Notes under the pieces: model-generated | What the model saw: only the letters and a program-made list of their open reading frames with translations | Told to the model about the DNA's origin: nothing | The model's database searches: none | Shown: one piece after another, positions 45,725 through 57,206 of the stretch | How the letters are laid out: each line of letters starts with the position of its first letter | Numbering within the stretch: the first letter of the stretch is position 1 | DNA from: Ochotona curzoniae | Lineage: Eukaryota > Chordata > Mammalia > Lagomorpha > Ochotonidae | Length of the DNA stretch: 64,000 bases | Assembly: GCF_017591425.1 (NCBI RefSeq) | Contig: NW_024466004.1 | Location: 36,520,501-36,584,500 of the forward strand | Reading direction: 5' to 3' | Program-made: the position numbers and the translations under genes

Positions 45725-46970
45725 TAATATTTTTTCATTTTTATAAATTGTCTCTTTATGTTTTGCTTTTCTCAGTTTCTTCTCAGAACTAACATTGCAG
45801 TGCTACACTAGCCAGGAATTTCCCAGGAATACTGTCAGTCATCAACAGTAGAAACCCACTGTTACACATCCTTAAACGTTTAGCACAGAGTTTCCTTTGA
45901 CATGTCGTTTATTCATATCAGTGCCATAGTTCAAAGCATCTAGCTGTGGCATTGGGTTGAGGATCCATTTGATTCCCCTGTCCTCACCATCTTAGTGGAT
46001 GTAGTTTAGCTTTCATAATTGCCACATGGATCCTTTATTTGACAAAGTTTTGCTGTTACAAAAAGAAACTATTGGATATCCACTTGTAGGACCCTCCTGC
46101 TGTCTGCCTGATAGTTTATGTGCATAATCATTTCAAACATACTCTTTGTATTTTGTTGAACATCTGTCAACTTATCTGATGTGTCAGCAGGGCACGGAAA
46201 CCTGTTAAAAATGCAGACAAATAATGTTTAATTACTTGGACAATAATAATTCTCTCACCTACTAAAAACTCCTTTTATTAGAGCTGAATGAAATAGCCTG
46301 CTTTTAAGGACCACATTGTCTAGTATGGAAACTACTGTACATACCAACAGCTAAATTGTGATTCAGAATATTAATGTTCATACAAAAGAGGAAAAATTCT
46401 TTTTTAAAATATGCTTTTATTTAAAATAAACTAAATATTTTTAAATATTGGAAGGCAGATTTATGGAGAGGGAGAAACAGGAAACAAAATTGTGGAAGTT
46501 CAGAGAGAGATGTGTTACTTTTGTGTGAGAGTTTACATTGCATCATAAAAAGACCAGCCCTTTGTTGAATGACTAAAACGGTACAAGTCAGAAGAGGTAG
46601 AAAGGAAACAAAATGAGCAGAGGCATCTAGGCTGCAGGCATTCAAAAGACTAGATTTGTTTGACTAGAGAGAAACCACCTGCCTGGGGGAGACAGGATGA
46701 ATGGCTAGAAAGAGGTTTATTCACATGGTGGCTTGACTGCAGCATCTAGTTGGCTGTAACACTCCTTTGCTGTATAGATCCTTTTGTGAATATGTATGCA
46801 TATTCCAGAAGTTTCCAGTTGGGGGGCTGAGTCTATCATTAGCAGTCGTTTTCCACTGGATGTGTGAGGGCCAGCTATGTAGTGCACTCATCTGCAACAA
46901 GGCATGTACAATAGTAAAGTTCTTAACACAGTGACTGCATGCAGTATGGTAGCACTAAATAATAGTTACT
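45725..46970. other. CYB5R4 intron, little recognised
   Basis: A CSINE tail-like scrap (TATTGGAAGGCAGATTTATG) is visible at about 46,445-46,480; the rest appears unique. Confidence 0.5.
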
Positions 46971-46971
46971 G

Positions 46972-47280
46972 AGGCTGGCATTGTCATGTAGTGGTTAAGC
47001 TACTTCTTATAGTACTATTATCCCATATGGGAGCACTGGTTCATGTCCTGGCTGCTCTGCTTCTGATCCAGCTCTTTCCTAATATGACTGGGAAAGCAGG
47101 GGAGGATACCCAAGTCCTTGGGCGCCTGCCACCCACATAGGAGACCCCTTTAGAGTTCTGGCTTCCTGGCATTGGCATGACTTAGCCTTTCCCATTGCCG
47201 CTATCTTGAGGAGTGAACTAGCAGATGAAAGACATCACACTCTCACTCCTCTCTCTCTCAAAGACATCTCATTCTCTCTT

Positions 47281-47335
<55 letters not shown>

Positions 47336-47372
47336 CTTTGCTCTTCAGATTAAACAAATAAACCTTTAAAAG
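46972..47372 (+). mobile_element. CSINE with (CT)n expansion, first of a tandem run
   Basis: Head GGCTGGCATTGTCATGTAGT, tail ATTAAACAAATAAACCTTT. Longer than usual because of the CT expansion in its 3' pyrimidine segment. Confidence 0.88.
47286..47331. repeat. (CT)n microsatellite
   Basis: About 23 CT units grown from the TCTCTCTC segment of the host CSINE; likely polymorphic. Confidence 0.95.
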
Positions 47373-47380
47373 GAAATAAT

Positions 47381-47655
47381 GGGGTCTGGTGCCATGACAC
47401 AGTGAACTAAGCCTCTTCCTATGGAATCGGCATCCCATATGGGTACTGGTTTGTGTTTTAGCTGCTCCATTTTCAATCCAGCTCCCTACTTGTTAGCAGT
47501 AGAGGGATAGTTTGGGGCCTTGGGCCTCTGTGACCATGTGGGCAACCAAGAGGAACATTTTCCTGGCTTGAGACTGGCCTACGCCTAGGCATTGTGGCTA
47601 TTTGGGCAGTGAACCATCAGATAGAACAGCTCTCTGTGTCTCTCCTTCCTTCTTT
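47381..47655 (+). mobile_element. CSINE, second of the tandem run, 3'-shortened
   Basis: Starts eight bases after the previous tail (GGGGTCTGGTGCCATGAC) and lacks a normal A-rich tail, ending CCTTCCTTCTTTTGAG. Confidence 0.85.
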
Positions 47656-47669
47656 TGAGAAGTGGTGAA

Positions 47670-48002
47670 GGACCAAGCACAGTAGCCTAACGGCTAAAGT
47701 CCTTGCCTTGCACACCCAGGATCCCAAGTGGGCACCGCTCCTAATCCTGGCAGCTTTGCTTCCCATCCAGCTCCCCGCTTGTGGCCTGGAAAAGCAGTTG
47801 AGGATGGCCCAAAGCCCTGGGACCCTGCACCCACATGGGAGGCCTGGAGGAAGTTTCTGGCTCCTGGCTTCAGTTTGGCACAGCACTGGCTATTTGCTCA
47901 CTTGGGGAGTGAATCATCGGACGAAAGATCTTCCTCTCTGTCTCCCCTCCTCTCTGCATATCTGATTTTGCAATAAAACTAAATAAATAAAGAAAAAAGA
48001 AG
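47670..48002 (+). mobile_element. CSINE, third of the tandem run
   Basis: Well conserved, tail TTGCAATAAAACTAAATAAA. Flanked by AAGTGGTGAAG and AAAGTGGTCAAG, a near-identical target duplication. Confidence 0.92.
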
Positions 48003-48016
48003 AAGAAAGTGGTCAA

Positions 48017-48345
48017 GGGCCTGACTTGGTAGCCTAGCGGCCTAAGTTCTCACTTTGCATGCTCCAGGTTCCTATATGGGGATCTACTCCTAATTCTGGC
48101 GGCCCTGCTTCCCATCCAGCTCCCTGCTTGTGTCCTGGGAAAGCAGTTGAGGACAGCCCAAAGCCTTGGAACCTTGTACCCATGTGGGAGACCCAGAATA
48201 AGTCCCAGGCTCCTGGCTTAAGATCAGCTCAGCTCTGGCTGTTGCAGTCACTGAGGGAGTGAGTCATCAGATGGAAGATCTTCCTCTCTGTCTCTCCTCT
48301 CTGTATATCTGACTTTGCAATAAAAATGAATAAATCTTTTAAAAA
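48017..48345 (+). mobile_element. CSINE, fourth of the tandem run
   Basis: Head GGCCTGACTTGGTAGCC, tail TTGCAATAAAAATGAATAAA. Flanked by AAAGTGGTCAA and AAAGTGATGAA, so it landed at the same target motif as the third copy. Confidence 0.92.
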
Positions 48346-48799
48346 AAGTGATGAAAAAGAGGGGAGAAAAGTTACTCTGTCTTTTCTGTATGAGCCATAA
48401 AAGTAGCCATATGGTAAAGGAGCAGGAGTTATATGTTTAATAATATAGTAGTCCCAACCTGATTAATGAAATAATGACAAAAACAGAATATCACCAAATT
48501 CAGTTCCTGATGAATTATTAGATCTATACTTAGATCAGTGGTTTCTAGCATCTCAAAAAAACAACCGCCATGTGTTAGACACCAGCTGATGGAAGAGCAG
48601 TACATGTAACAATCTTGTCAGAAAGTATTGATAAACCTGTCATTCCAAGTATTAAATTTTAAGAAAACTATGTAGGAATATAGTGTTAAGGAATATCATA
48701 GTGTCCTAGCAAAATGAGGACAGTGAGAGATTCAACAAATGAACATGTGACTTTCGACAACATACTGTATTCTTGGGATTGCACCGTTCATAGTGAGTT

Positions 48800-49077
48800 A
48801 AGCTTCAGCCTGCAGTACTGGCATCCCATATGGGTCCTGGTTCAAGTCCTGGCTGCTCCATTTCCCATCCAGCTCTCTGCTTGTTGCCTGGAAAGGCTTT
48901 GGGGGATGGTTCAAGCCTTGGACTCCTGCATTCAAATTGGAGACGGAGAAGAAGTCCTGGCTCCTGGCTCCTGATTGGCTGGGCTCTGGCCTTTGCAGCT
49001 ACTTGAGCAGTGAACCAGCATGTGGAAGATCTCTGGCTCTCCTCTATGTAAAACTACCTTTCCAACAAATATCTTTT
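48800..49077 (+). mobile_element. CSINE, head-truncated, close to the last exon
   Basis: Begins at AGCTTCAGCCTGCAGTAC and ends CTTTCCAACAAATATCTTTT, about 190 bp before the last CYB5R4 exon. Confidence 0.85.
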
Positions 49078-49266
49078 AAAATTATATGAGCACTTCAGAA
49101 GATATTTGATAATGTTTAGGAATTATTTTTAGAAATGATAATTGTGTTTTTTAAAAATGTATATACCAAAAAGGGAAAATGCAAAAGTACTTTATGAGGT
49201 AACCTTTAATCTTACTTGTTTTTTAGCATTTTTCATAAGAAACTTGTGCTTTCTGTTGTTTTTCAG

Positions 49267-49321
49267 GTTGCTGCATGACCTTAACTTTTCCAAAGATGAG
49301 ATCCATAGTTTTACAGCATAA
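49267..49321 (+). CDS. CYB5R4: CYB5R4 last coding exon with stop
   Basis: The final coding part follows GTTGTTTTTCAG. It completes Lys and reads LLHDLNFSKDEIHSFTA, then TAA at the same place as in human CYB5R4. The C terminus forms the last helix and tail of the NADH domain. The 5.4-kb intron before it holds a tandem run of CSINEs, the nearest ending about 190 bp upstream. Confidence 0.96.
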
Positions 49322-49620
49322 TGAAGACCTGTCGTTGTCCTTTGTTCAACTGGGTTACCTAAATTTGTGATGGCTTAGGGTTTTTTAAGAGAAAATTTTT
49401 GTGTATATGAAATATTAACTAGAATCCAGGCTTCCATTTCTTAAATGAAATCAACTGCTTTCTTCAGTCTAGATAACTTCTTGGCTTTATTTTGTACTTC
49501 ATTTTATTTTACTACTGATATTCATGGTAACAAATATAGGATTCTTTGTTAAATTTCTTTACCAGTTAAATCTTATCACTGTTGTATAATAAACACTTGT
49601 ATTTATTACATGATAAAGTA
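49322..49620 (+). other. CYB5R4: CYB5R4 3' UTR (minimum extent)
   Basis: AT-rich sequence after the stop with no recognisable repeat. The first canonical poly(A) signal lies about 266 bases after the stop. The true 3' UTR may continue to the later AATAAA sites near 49.81 or 49.90 kb or beyond; sequence alone does not decide. Confidence 0.6.
49588..49593 (+). terminator. Poly(A) signal AATAAA, first candidate
   Basis: Canonical AATAAA in the context TATAATAAACACTTG, followed within about 50 bases by T- and GT-rich sequence (TGATCATGTTTCTATGCTG). It is the most proximal consensus signal after the CYB5R4 stop. Confidence 0.6.
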
Positions 49621-49812
49621 AATGATCACTTTGATCATGTTTCTATGCTGTAAAATGTCTTATTAGCAATACAGATTAAATTTTACATTGCACTGTTAAC
49701 TCAGGAAATGGATCATTCATGTCCTTGTTATTGATACTAAAACAGGGAATGTTTTAACTTATTAAGTTATCCAAACATTGTTATGTGTGTTTCTGGTACT
49801 AATGCAGGGAAA

Positions 49813-49818
49813 AATAAA
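49813..49818 (+). terminator. Poly(A) signal AATAAA, alternative distal
   Basis: Second AATAAA (GGAAAAATAAAATTGG). A third follows at 49895-49900 (GGGAAATAAAGAAGG). Either could extend the CYB5R4 3' UTR by 220-310 bases; usage cannot be judged from sequence. Confidence 0.35.
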
Positions 49819-49900
49819 ATTGGACTTATGTACTTTTTGATCCTTGTTTAGGAATGCAGTTGCTGCAACAATAATGGGCCAGTACCTTAAGGGAAATAAA

Positions 49901-51524
49901 GAAGGCAACTATAAAAGAAACTGAAGACATTTCAGACATACATACACCATTGTACTAGCTATATTGGAGAACTTAAGAGAAACTTGACAGCTGTTTTGAT
50001 TCTTAGTCAAAACTAAAGGCATTAGGAAAAAATGAAAGTGTAGCTTCTGGTGCCATGGTCTAAATTAACCATTTGGAGCTTTGCAAGAGGTTAAATTTTC
50101 ATTCTTTTTGAACACATCTAGACCAGCAGGAATCATGAGAACATTCTGTCCTTGATGGTTCTTTCCATGGTTGGCAGCTTCTCCACAGCTGGCAGTTCAG
50201 CAGAGTGCTCTCCCAGCCTCTGGGTGTGTGAGCAGCTTACTGTCTCCCTGCTGCTGTGTGCAACCTTCAGGTGCGTTCTCAAACTGGGATTTAGCAAAAC
50301 ATATCAAGGAAAGTCACTCCATGTTTTTTTATAAGGCAACTGAGTTGAATGCATTGGTGTCTAGTGCATAATGTAACTTGGACTCTTCAGCCTTAACCCA
50401 CTATACCAGCAGTGTTGTCACAGAAATTGGGGATAACTGGAATTCTCATTTCTGTAAATGATTTTTTTAAACAGCTAAGTGTTCTTTGAATGAAAAGTCT
50501 ACTTGAGGAATACAGTATTAACATTCCTTAAAATACTCAGCTTGTGAACCTCCTTGTGCGCAAATGGTGAGTTGAACTCTCACTTTTCCTGTACCTCCCT
50601 CCTCATAATCAATGCCCCCTTCCTAGTCATACACCCTAATAGGACTCTAGTTGTCTGAGCTGCAGCAGCTCTCTGGGAAGCAACAGGAACTTTCTCTGGC
50701 TTGATGCCTTCTTGCCTACTCACTTTTTCCTTCTGAGAGAGACCATGTGTAACCTTTTAAAATAATTCATTAGGGATAATGTATCAGTTAACTGTACATA
50801 GCCAACATCTTTGTCATCTTTCACTTCCCTTCCTTTTCTCTCTTTCTTCCAGCCCTTTCTAGCTATTAGAAGCAAATGAATCACCTTTCTGTTGCTTCCT
50901 GTATGTAACTTTTCTTCATTCACTTTTTATATTTTAAAGCAAATGAAGCACTGTAAGCATCTTTTGGGTAATCTTCTCTCACTCTGTTTTCTTGCGTACA
51001 TGTTCATTATTTCCAAATTCGAGTCTTTGATTTGAAAATCAGCCAAGATTTAGCTTTCAATGCCCAGTTACTTCCTGAACACCACTTGGATATTCCCCAA
51101 GTTTTAGTATTTCTCTGTCTGTCTTCCTAGAATTGCCTTGTATCTAGTCAGCCTACTAGAACCCTTAGGAATCAACATCACTGTCTTCCTCATCCATCTG
51201 ACTCATTTCCATACCACCCATACCTACCCTGTTGTTCCTAGTAGACTCTCAAGATAATTGGTCTTCCTATTATAGGCATGAACTCACTGAAAAATCATTC
51301 TCCATTCTAGTATGTTGTAGAAGAACTTTGGAGTCTTCCACTGAATGTGGCTATATACTCTGTGGGTACAGATAGAAGTATAAGTTTTATCTATTATTTT
51401 TGAGCAAAGAATTCAAAGGACTCCCATATCACATTTACAATGAGGAAAGAGAATTATTCTCAAACTTACTTCACTTGAAAAATATTCTTGCAAAAAAAAA
51501 TGTTGTATATATGTGTGTGCCTGT
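49901..51524. other. Downstream of CYB5R4, no repeat recognised
   Basis: No CSINE or L1 in about 1.6 kb directly after the gene. It could include distal 3' UTR if a later poly(A) site is used; 50.15-50.28 kb is GC-richer with overlapping short frames but no recognisable protein. Confidence 0.5.
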
Positions 51525-52080
51525 TTATTTTTTGTTGCTTCCAGAATACATTACTACAAATGTAGTGGCTTTGAAAATCAGCCATTGTTGATTTCATACT
51601 TCCATGGCTCAATTACTTCTTCTGTGGAAAGCCCTGTAGGGCTGAAATCAAGTTGGTTCTTAAGCTTTAGAGAAGATTGCTATTGCAACACCACTCAGAT
51701 TCTAGGTAGAATTCAATTTTTTTGAAGTTATAGGGCTGGGTTCATCACATCATTACTGTCAGCTAGAAGGATTTGCTGATAGAAAGTGCTTGGATTACTT
51801 CTCCGCTTTCTCTGCTGTAGCACTGATGGATTGAGTCTTTTGAGCTGTAAAGCTCTGAATCTGCATTGTTCCTACCCTACCCTGACAAAGTTCACTGCTT
51901 TTAAGGACTCATGTGGTTACAATAGACCATTCCTGTATCCAAGGTGTTCTCTTGTTAAGATTTCAAAGTCCCTTTGCCTAGTAACCTAACATATTCAAAG
52001 GCTGCAGGAATCAGAGTATTGACATCTTTGGGGTCCCCTTTTGTCTGTGACAGAGTATAAAAAAATCAGAGAAATACATC
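51525..52080. mobile_element. Ancient interspersed repeat, possibly LTR-type
   Basis: TTGTTGCTTCCAGAATACAT, TACTACAAATGTAGTGGCTT and AGGGCTGAAATCAAGTTGG follow a phrase common in old mammalian repeats ('ataacaaattaccacaaacttagtggcttaaa'). Family and boundaries uncertain. Confidence 0.4.
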
Positions 52081-52683
52081 CAAGGTAAGATGATTGGGGT
52101 TTATTTTGTCAATATTGAACCTCAATTTTTACCTTACCATTTTAGAACATGCGAAGAGCTTTCACATTTTTGAATACTTCGTTCATTATTATAGCTAGTA
52201 ATTGGCTACAACTGCTTCTTGAGCCACCTTCTTTATATAAGCTTATCCTGAGCCATCTTCACACAGAATCTACTGATAGTTACAGACCTTTGGGTAAGTG
52301 AACCAGGCTATATAGTCTACAGCAGTTTCGGTTGTAGCTAGTAGATTATAAAAGTGAAAGTTCAACCCATCGTAAGCTCTTGCTATTTTCATTGTAACTT
52401 TATCCTAAAGATAGCTTCAACCAAGGTTGCCAATTTGTTAGTTCTCAAAACAAAATGCCAGCTTGATCTATCTGAAATTCAAAAGTATGTCTGCCTTCTG
52501 ATGCCCAGTCCCCAATTAGGTAATACATGCTTTCTGTTTGCTATAGTATAATTTATAAGGCCACAAGACAAAAGTACTCCTAGTGTTCATCAGTGTCCAT
52601 ACAGTGGAGTACTATTCAGCTGTTAAAAGGATTGAAAAACTGAAACTTGCTACAGCTTATATGGAGCTTAAAAGCATACTGAG

Positions 52684-52866
52684 TAGGACGAGCACAAAGG
52701 CATAATAGGCTGAGCCTCCACCTTCAGCACCAACATCCAGTACTGGTGCTGACTTGAGTCTTGTGGCCATCATAACCATTTGGGGAGTAAACCAGCAGAT
52801 GGAAGACTTCTGTCTCTGTTTCTCCTTCTCTTGGTAACTCTGCCTTTCAAATGAAAATAAAGTCTT
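52684..52866 (+). mobile_element. CSINE with large internal deletion
   Basis: Head region up to CAGTACTGGTGCTGACTTGA joins directly to GTCTTGTGGCCATCATAACC; about 120 bases are missing. Tail CAAATGAAAATAAAGTCTTT. Confidence 0.75.
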
Positions 52867-52883
52867 TACCAAAAAGTGAGAAA

Positions 52884-53202
52884 GGGCCCGGCACAGCAGC
52901 ACACGGGCTGAAGTCCTCCCCTTGCATATGCTGGGATCCCATATGGGTGCCTGTTCCTGTCTGGCTGCTCCACTTCCCCTCTATCTCCCTGCTTGTGGCT
53001 TGAAAAAACAGTAGAGGATAGCCCAAAGCCTTGTGACCCTAAACCTGTGCGGGAGACCCAGAAGAGGCTCCCAGCTCCTGGCTTTAGATCAGCTCAGTTC
53101 TGGCTGTTGCAGCCACTTGGGGAGTGAGCCAGCGGATTAAAGATATTTTTTCTCCTCTCTGTAAATCTGACTTTCCAATAAAAATAAAATAAATCTTTTA
53201 AA
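52884..53202 (+). mobile_element. CSINE, moderately young, near the tail of the previous copy
   Basis: Head GGGCCCGGCACAGCAGC, tail CCAATAAAAATAAAATAAAT. Flanked by AAAAAGTGAGAAA and AAAAGGTGAGTAAA, an imperfect duplication. Confidence 0.92.
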
Positions 53203-53677
53203 AGGTGAGTAAAAAGCCAGTCAAAATAATACCACATATATTTCATTCGTATGAAGTATGTAAAACAGAAAAGTTATAGCAGCAGAAAGTAAAGTGATTG
53301 TTTATGGGGTATAAGGGTATACCAAAGTGTATAGAGGGTCTTTCTTGAAATTACAATAGTGTTCTCATACTGAGCATAATGTTTGCTTGTTCATCTGAAT
53401 ATATTAAAACCATAGAATTGTACACTTTAACTGGGAGAATTATATGGTATGTAAACCATGTTAATAAAAATAGAGAAGCATGTTTTCAAATATTGATACG
53501 CTAGAAAAAAAATGAGAAAATTTTACATCAAATTATATAAAACAAAGATTTTAAATGTGGAAGAGTGAGGAGGAAGTGACAAATAATGAAGGCAAAGATT
53601 CGACATATGAATAGTAGTAGTCTTTGAAGAAGAAAATTAAAGCAAGAGGAAAGTGTAAGTATTAAACATATATTGAA

Positions 53678-53990
53678 GGCCCGCTGGCGTGGCCTAGCAG
53701 CTAAAAGTCCTCTCTTTGAAAGCACTGGGATCCCATTTGGGCGCCGGTTCTAATCCCGGCAGCTACACTTCCCATCCAGCTCCCTGCTTGTAGCCTGGGA
53801 AAGCAGTTGAGGACGGCCCAAAGCCTTGGGACCCTGCACCCGTGTGGGAGACCCGGAAGAAGTTCCTGGCTTCGGATTGGCATAGTAACAGCCGTTGCGC
53901 TCGTTTGGGGAGTGAATCATCAGAAGGAAGATCTTCCTCTCTGTCTCTCCTCCTCTCTGTGTATCTGACTTTCCAATAAATAAAAAAAAA
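53678..53990 (+). mobile_element. CSINE, fairly conserved
   Basis: GGCCCGCTGGCGTGGCCTAG head, GGCGCCGGTTCTAATCCC B box intact, tail CCAATAAATAAAAAAAAAG. Confidence 0.93.
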
Positions 53991-54309
53991 GATACTCTTG
54001 AAACAAAAAGTTAAAGTTGGGCTGAGAATGTTTACTCCAAAATCCCGATACTGAAAATATTTTTAAAAACATTTTAAAAGCCTGTAACTTAATATAAAGC
54101 AAAAGAAAATCAGGTCATCTTTTTCAATAGCATTACCTTGTAGCATAAAAGCATTGTACTACTAATAAGGATACTCGAGGAATAAATAAAAGATTTTATA
54201 TGTAACAAAATTTGTTTGACTATAAAGTCATGAACTATTACTGAATGTAAAAAATGAGATATTTTCAAACACTACTACTAAGGAATCTTCAAAAAGAATA
54301 AACCTTCAT

Positions 54310-54621
54310 TTAAAAAAAAAGGATTTATTTTTATTGGAAAGTCAGATTTACAAGAGGAGACAAAGAGAACTTCCATCTGCTGGTTCACTCCCCAAAATGA
54401 CTATAACAGCCAGAGCTGAGTTAAGCCAAGTTGAAGCCAGGAGCCAGCATCTTTCTCTGGGTCTCCCACATAGATGAAGGGTCCCAAGGCTTTGGTCCCT
54501 CCTCCACTGCTTTCCCAGGCCACAAGCAGGGAGCTAGGTGGGAAGTGGAGCAACCAGAATACAAAACAGCTGGGATGCTGGCACTTGGATGATTAGCCAA
54601 TTGTGCCAATATACCAGCCCC
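54310..54621 (-). mobile_element. CSINE with 11-bp TSD
   Basis: Antisense copy. AAAGAATAAAC occurs at 54293-54303 and 54624-54634. Confidence 0.9.
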
Positions 54622-55227
54622 CTAAAGAATAAACTTTAGTTGAACAGAAGGACTGGTGGAACAAGATTCATTTAGATGAATAAAAGGACTAGAGATGACC
54701 AATAAACTTAGCAAAATAAAGCTGAAGGTTAGAAAAAAGTACAGATATGATGCAGCCACCAAAAATGGAAAGAGGATGGGGAGGACATATGCAAAAGCTT
54801 TTCAACCATTTTAGTAGTATTGCCAGAGGTTTGCTTTGTTATTGTGGAGATGTAAAATCAATGCATAATTAATAAATGTCATCTGATCTTCAGTGTCTCA
54901 TTTTAATATTTTTGGGTTCAAGTGTATTAAAATTATAAGCTTGGAAGAGTCCTTGCTAGGAACTGGGAAGAGTAAAGGAAGGAGGAATGAAGATTTGAAA
55001 ATGGGTAGTAAAATACAGATAAAAGAAACAAGTTCTGATGTTCCACATAGTGAGGTAACATAGTTCATGACAGTGTATTAGAAACTATATAAAGAACTGG
55101 AACAGAAGCTGGTAGGCTCTGAACACAAAGTAAAGATAAAAAATGGAAAAACTGACAAAATATGCTCTTTATGTGTGTTGAACTATTGCACTATTCCAAA
55201 TTATATGTCAGTCAAAAAAAAAATTTA

Positions 55228-55465
55228 AATAGCTGTCATCATGGCACTGCTGATTAAGCCACCATCACACGTAGTGCCAGTATCCCATCCAACTGCTTTT
55301 GAGAGCACCTGGGAAAGCAGTAGGAGGTGATCCAAGCAATTGAATCCCATTCTCCCATCTGGAAGACCCAGATGGAATTTGTGGCTTCAGCCTGCCTGGC
55401 CATTGTTTTGGACAGTGAATCAATGAATGGAAGATATCTCTGTTTCTCCCCCTTGTCTGCTACAG
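55228..55465 (+). mobile_element. CSINE, old and shortened
   Basis: CATCATGGCACTGCTGATTA head, CACCTGGGAAAGCAGTAGGA, GACAGTGAATCAATGAATGG, CT-rich end. Confidence 0.65.
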
Positions 55466-56123
55466 AGGAAGGAAAGAGGGCAGGGAAGGAATCATAAAGG
55501 GAGGAGAGTAGTAGGAAAAAAATTAAAACTAGCTCTGTTGATCAAACTACTTGATTTTATAAAAATCTTCACTAAAATAATTAACTGTCTATAAAAAGCA
55601 ACCAATGGTCCACACTGCTACCTCCGTTCTGATTCAAACCTGAAGAAGAGAACTTGGCAATTACTGCTCTTTATGAAACTCTTTTTCTCTTAGCCACTGG
55701 TATTCATTTCATACTTGAAGATTGTTACTTCCAAGAAATGGTTGTGTATGAACTAAGAGGAGGTTGATCAGGGACAAAGTGTCTGCTAGGTGATGTGGTG
55801 ATCCCAGAAAGCAAAGTTCTCTGAGGGGAGCAGGAAGGGCCGACAACCAGTGCATGTAAGGGCTTAACAACGTGCATGCTGCATGTTGTTAGAAAACCTG
55901 CTTGATAGAAAATCTGATATAATCTAAGCTAAAGAATCGATAGTGAACATTGTGATTTGAGAAGTGTGTGCACATGAACCATCTAGGTATACGTCTCTGA
56001 AGGAAATAGAGCAAGTCTTCAGCAATGAAAGAATTGGGGTGAAGGCAAGTCGTAAACAAGTTTCTGTTGACAAGCAACAGATCCGAGTTTTTGCCGCCTC
56101 ATCTCATCTGGAACAAACCCAGT

Positions 56124-56398
56124 GCAGGGGTGGGCATTTACCTCAGTGATTAACACAACTTGGAACACCAACATCTCATATTGGAGTAGCAATTTGAACC
56201 CCATTTCCTCCACTTCTGATCAGCTTCCTGCTAATACACACAATGCAAGACAGGAGGCAGTGGCTACTGCTACCCACATGGTAGACTGAAGGAATTACTG
56301 GCTGCTGGTTTCAACTATCCCAGCCTTGGTCTTGCTGATGTTTGAGGAATGAACTTGTTGATGGAAGATTCTCTCTTTCAAGAAAATGAAAATAAAAT
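56124..56398 (+). mobile_element. CSINE, old copy
   Basis: AGGGGTGGGCATTTACCTCA head, GGTAGACTGAAGGAATTAC, AGGAATGAACTTGTTGATGG, tail GAAAATGAAAATAAAATG. Confidence 0.6.
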
Positions 56399-56883
56399 GT
56401 TCAATCAACCAGTGTAGAATGTATTCTAGCATAACACAGAGGTGTGGGGAAAATAGAAATGTCCCAAAGATTCACAAGGAAGAGCTAAGCTGCGACAATG
56501 ATTTATCATGGGAACCAGAAACAGATTATCAAAAAGGCTTGGTACTCTCAGTGGCGTGCAGAAGGCCTGGCCTCCTTGAAATAAAAGCAAGAAGGGCAAA
56601 TAGATAAGACAGGCTGACCAACCTGAGAGGAAAAGGCCTGAAAATTTTCTGCATTATCAAATATTAGATATCATAAAAGCAAGAATATTTACGAGGCAGA
56701 CTATGAATGATAGTTATAAACTTGGGTAGATTTATTTATAAGGAAGGAAATAAGCAATTCTCAGAAAGGCACAGAAACTTAAGAAACCAGCAGTCTTAAG
56801 AAAAATTACTTGTGAAAAAATACCAGATAATCAAATAATTCAAAGCTAGAAATTTAAGGCTACAAAAGCCATAGTATGAAAAT

Positions 56884-57205
56884 ATTTTTTTAAAGATTCA
56901 TTTATTTTTATGGGAAAGTGAGATTTTACAAAGAGAGAAAAATCTCCCATCTCTCCCATCTGCTGGTTTACTCCCCAGGTGGCTGCAGCGGCAGGAACTG
57001 AGCCAGTCTGAAGCCAGGAGCTTCTTCCAGATCTCCCACACAGGTGCAGCATCCCAAGGATTTGGGCCATCCTCCACTGCTTTCCCAGGCCACAAACAAG
57101 GAACTGGATGGGAACTGGGGCAGCTGGGACATAAACTGGCACCCATATGGGATCCCGGTGCATGCAAGGTGAAAATTTAGCTGCTAGGCCATTGCAACAG
57201 AACCA
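56884..57205 (-). mobile_element. CSINE, moderately diverged
   Basis: Antisense copy with duplicated TCTCCCATC near 56943-56960. Imperfect TSD: GAAAATATTTTT before, GAAAATACTTTT after. Confidence 0.88.
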
Positions 57206-57206
57206 A

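Larger units (their letters stand above)
1..49620 (+). other. CYB5R4: CYB5R4 gene, 3' part (12 exons plus introns)
   Basis: Partial locus of NADH-cytochrome b5 reductase 4 (NCB5OR), a soluble ER-associated flavohaemoprotein that moves electrons from NAD(P)H through FAD to a b5 haem. Twelve exons were found by reading conserved protein segments between AG acceptors and GT donors. Their lengths (30, 61, 58, 94, 33, 123, 141, 153, 151, 87, 165 and 55 nt coding) join in phase to 383 residues with no stop or frameshift. The human protein is about 521 residues, so roughly the first 138, including the b5 haem domain, are encoded upstream of the window. Introns run from 280 bp to 8.8 kb and hold almost all the SINEs and the L1. 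The identification rests on family sequence knowledge and is strong. The gene end is set at the first poly(A) signal and could lie further on. Confidence 0.95.
52560..53490 (+). mobile_element. L1M 3'-end fragment split by two CSINEs
   Basis: Left piece: TGTTCATCAGTGTCCATACA, GGAGTACTATTCAGCTGTTA. Right piece after 53203: ACCACATATATTTCATTCG, ATTGTACACTTTAACTGGG, TATGGTATGTAAACCATG. Together they follow the L1M 3' UTR, with CSINEs in between. Confidence 0.75.
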
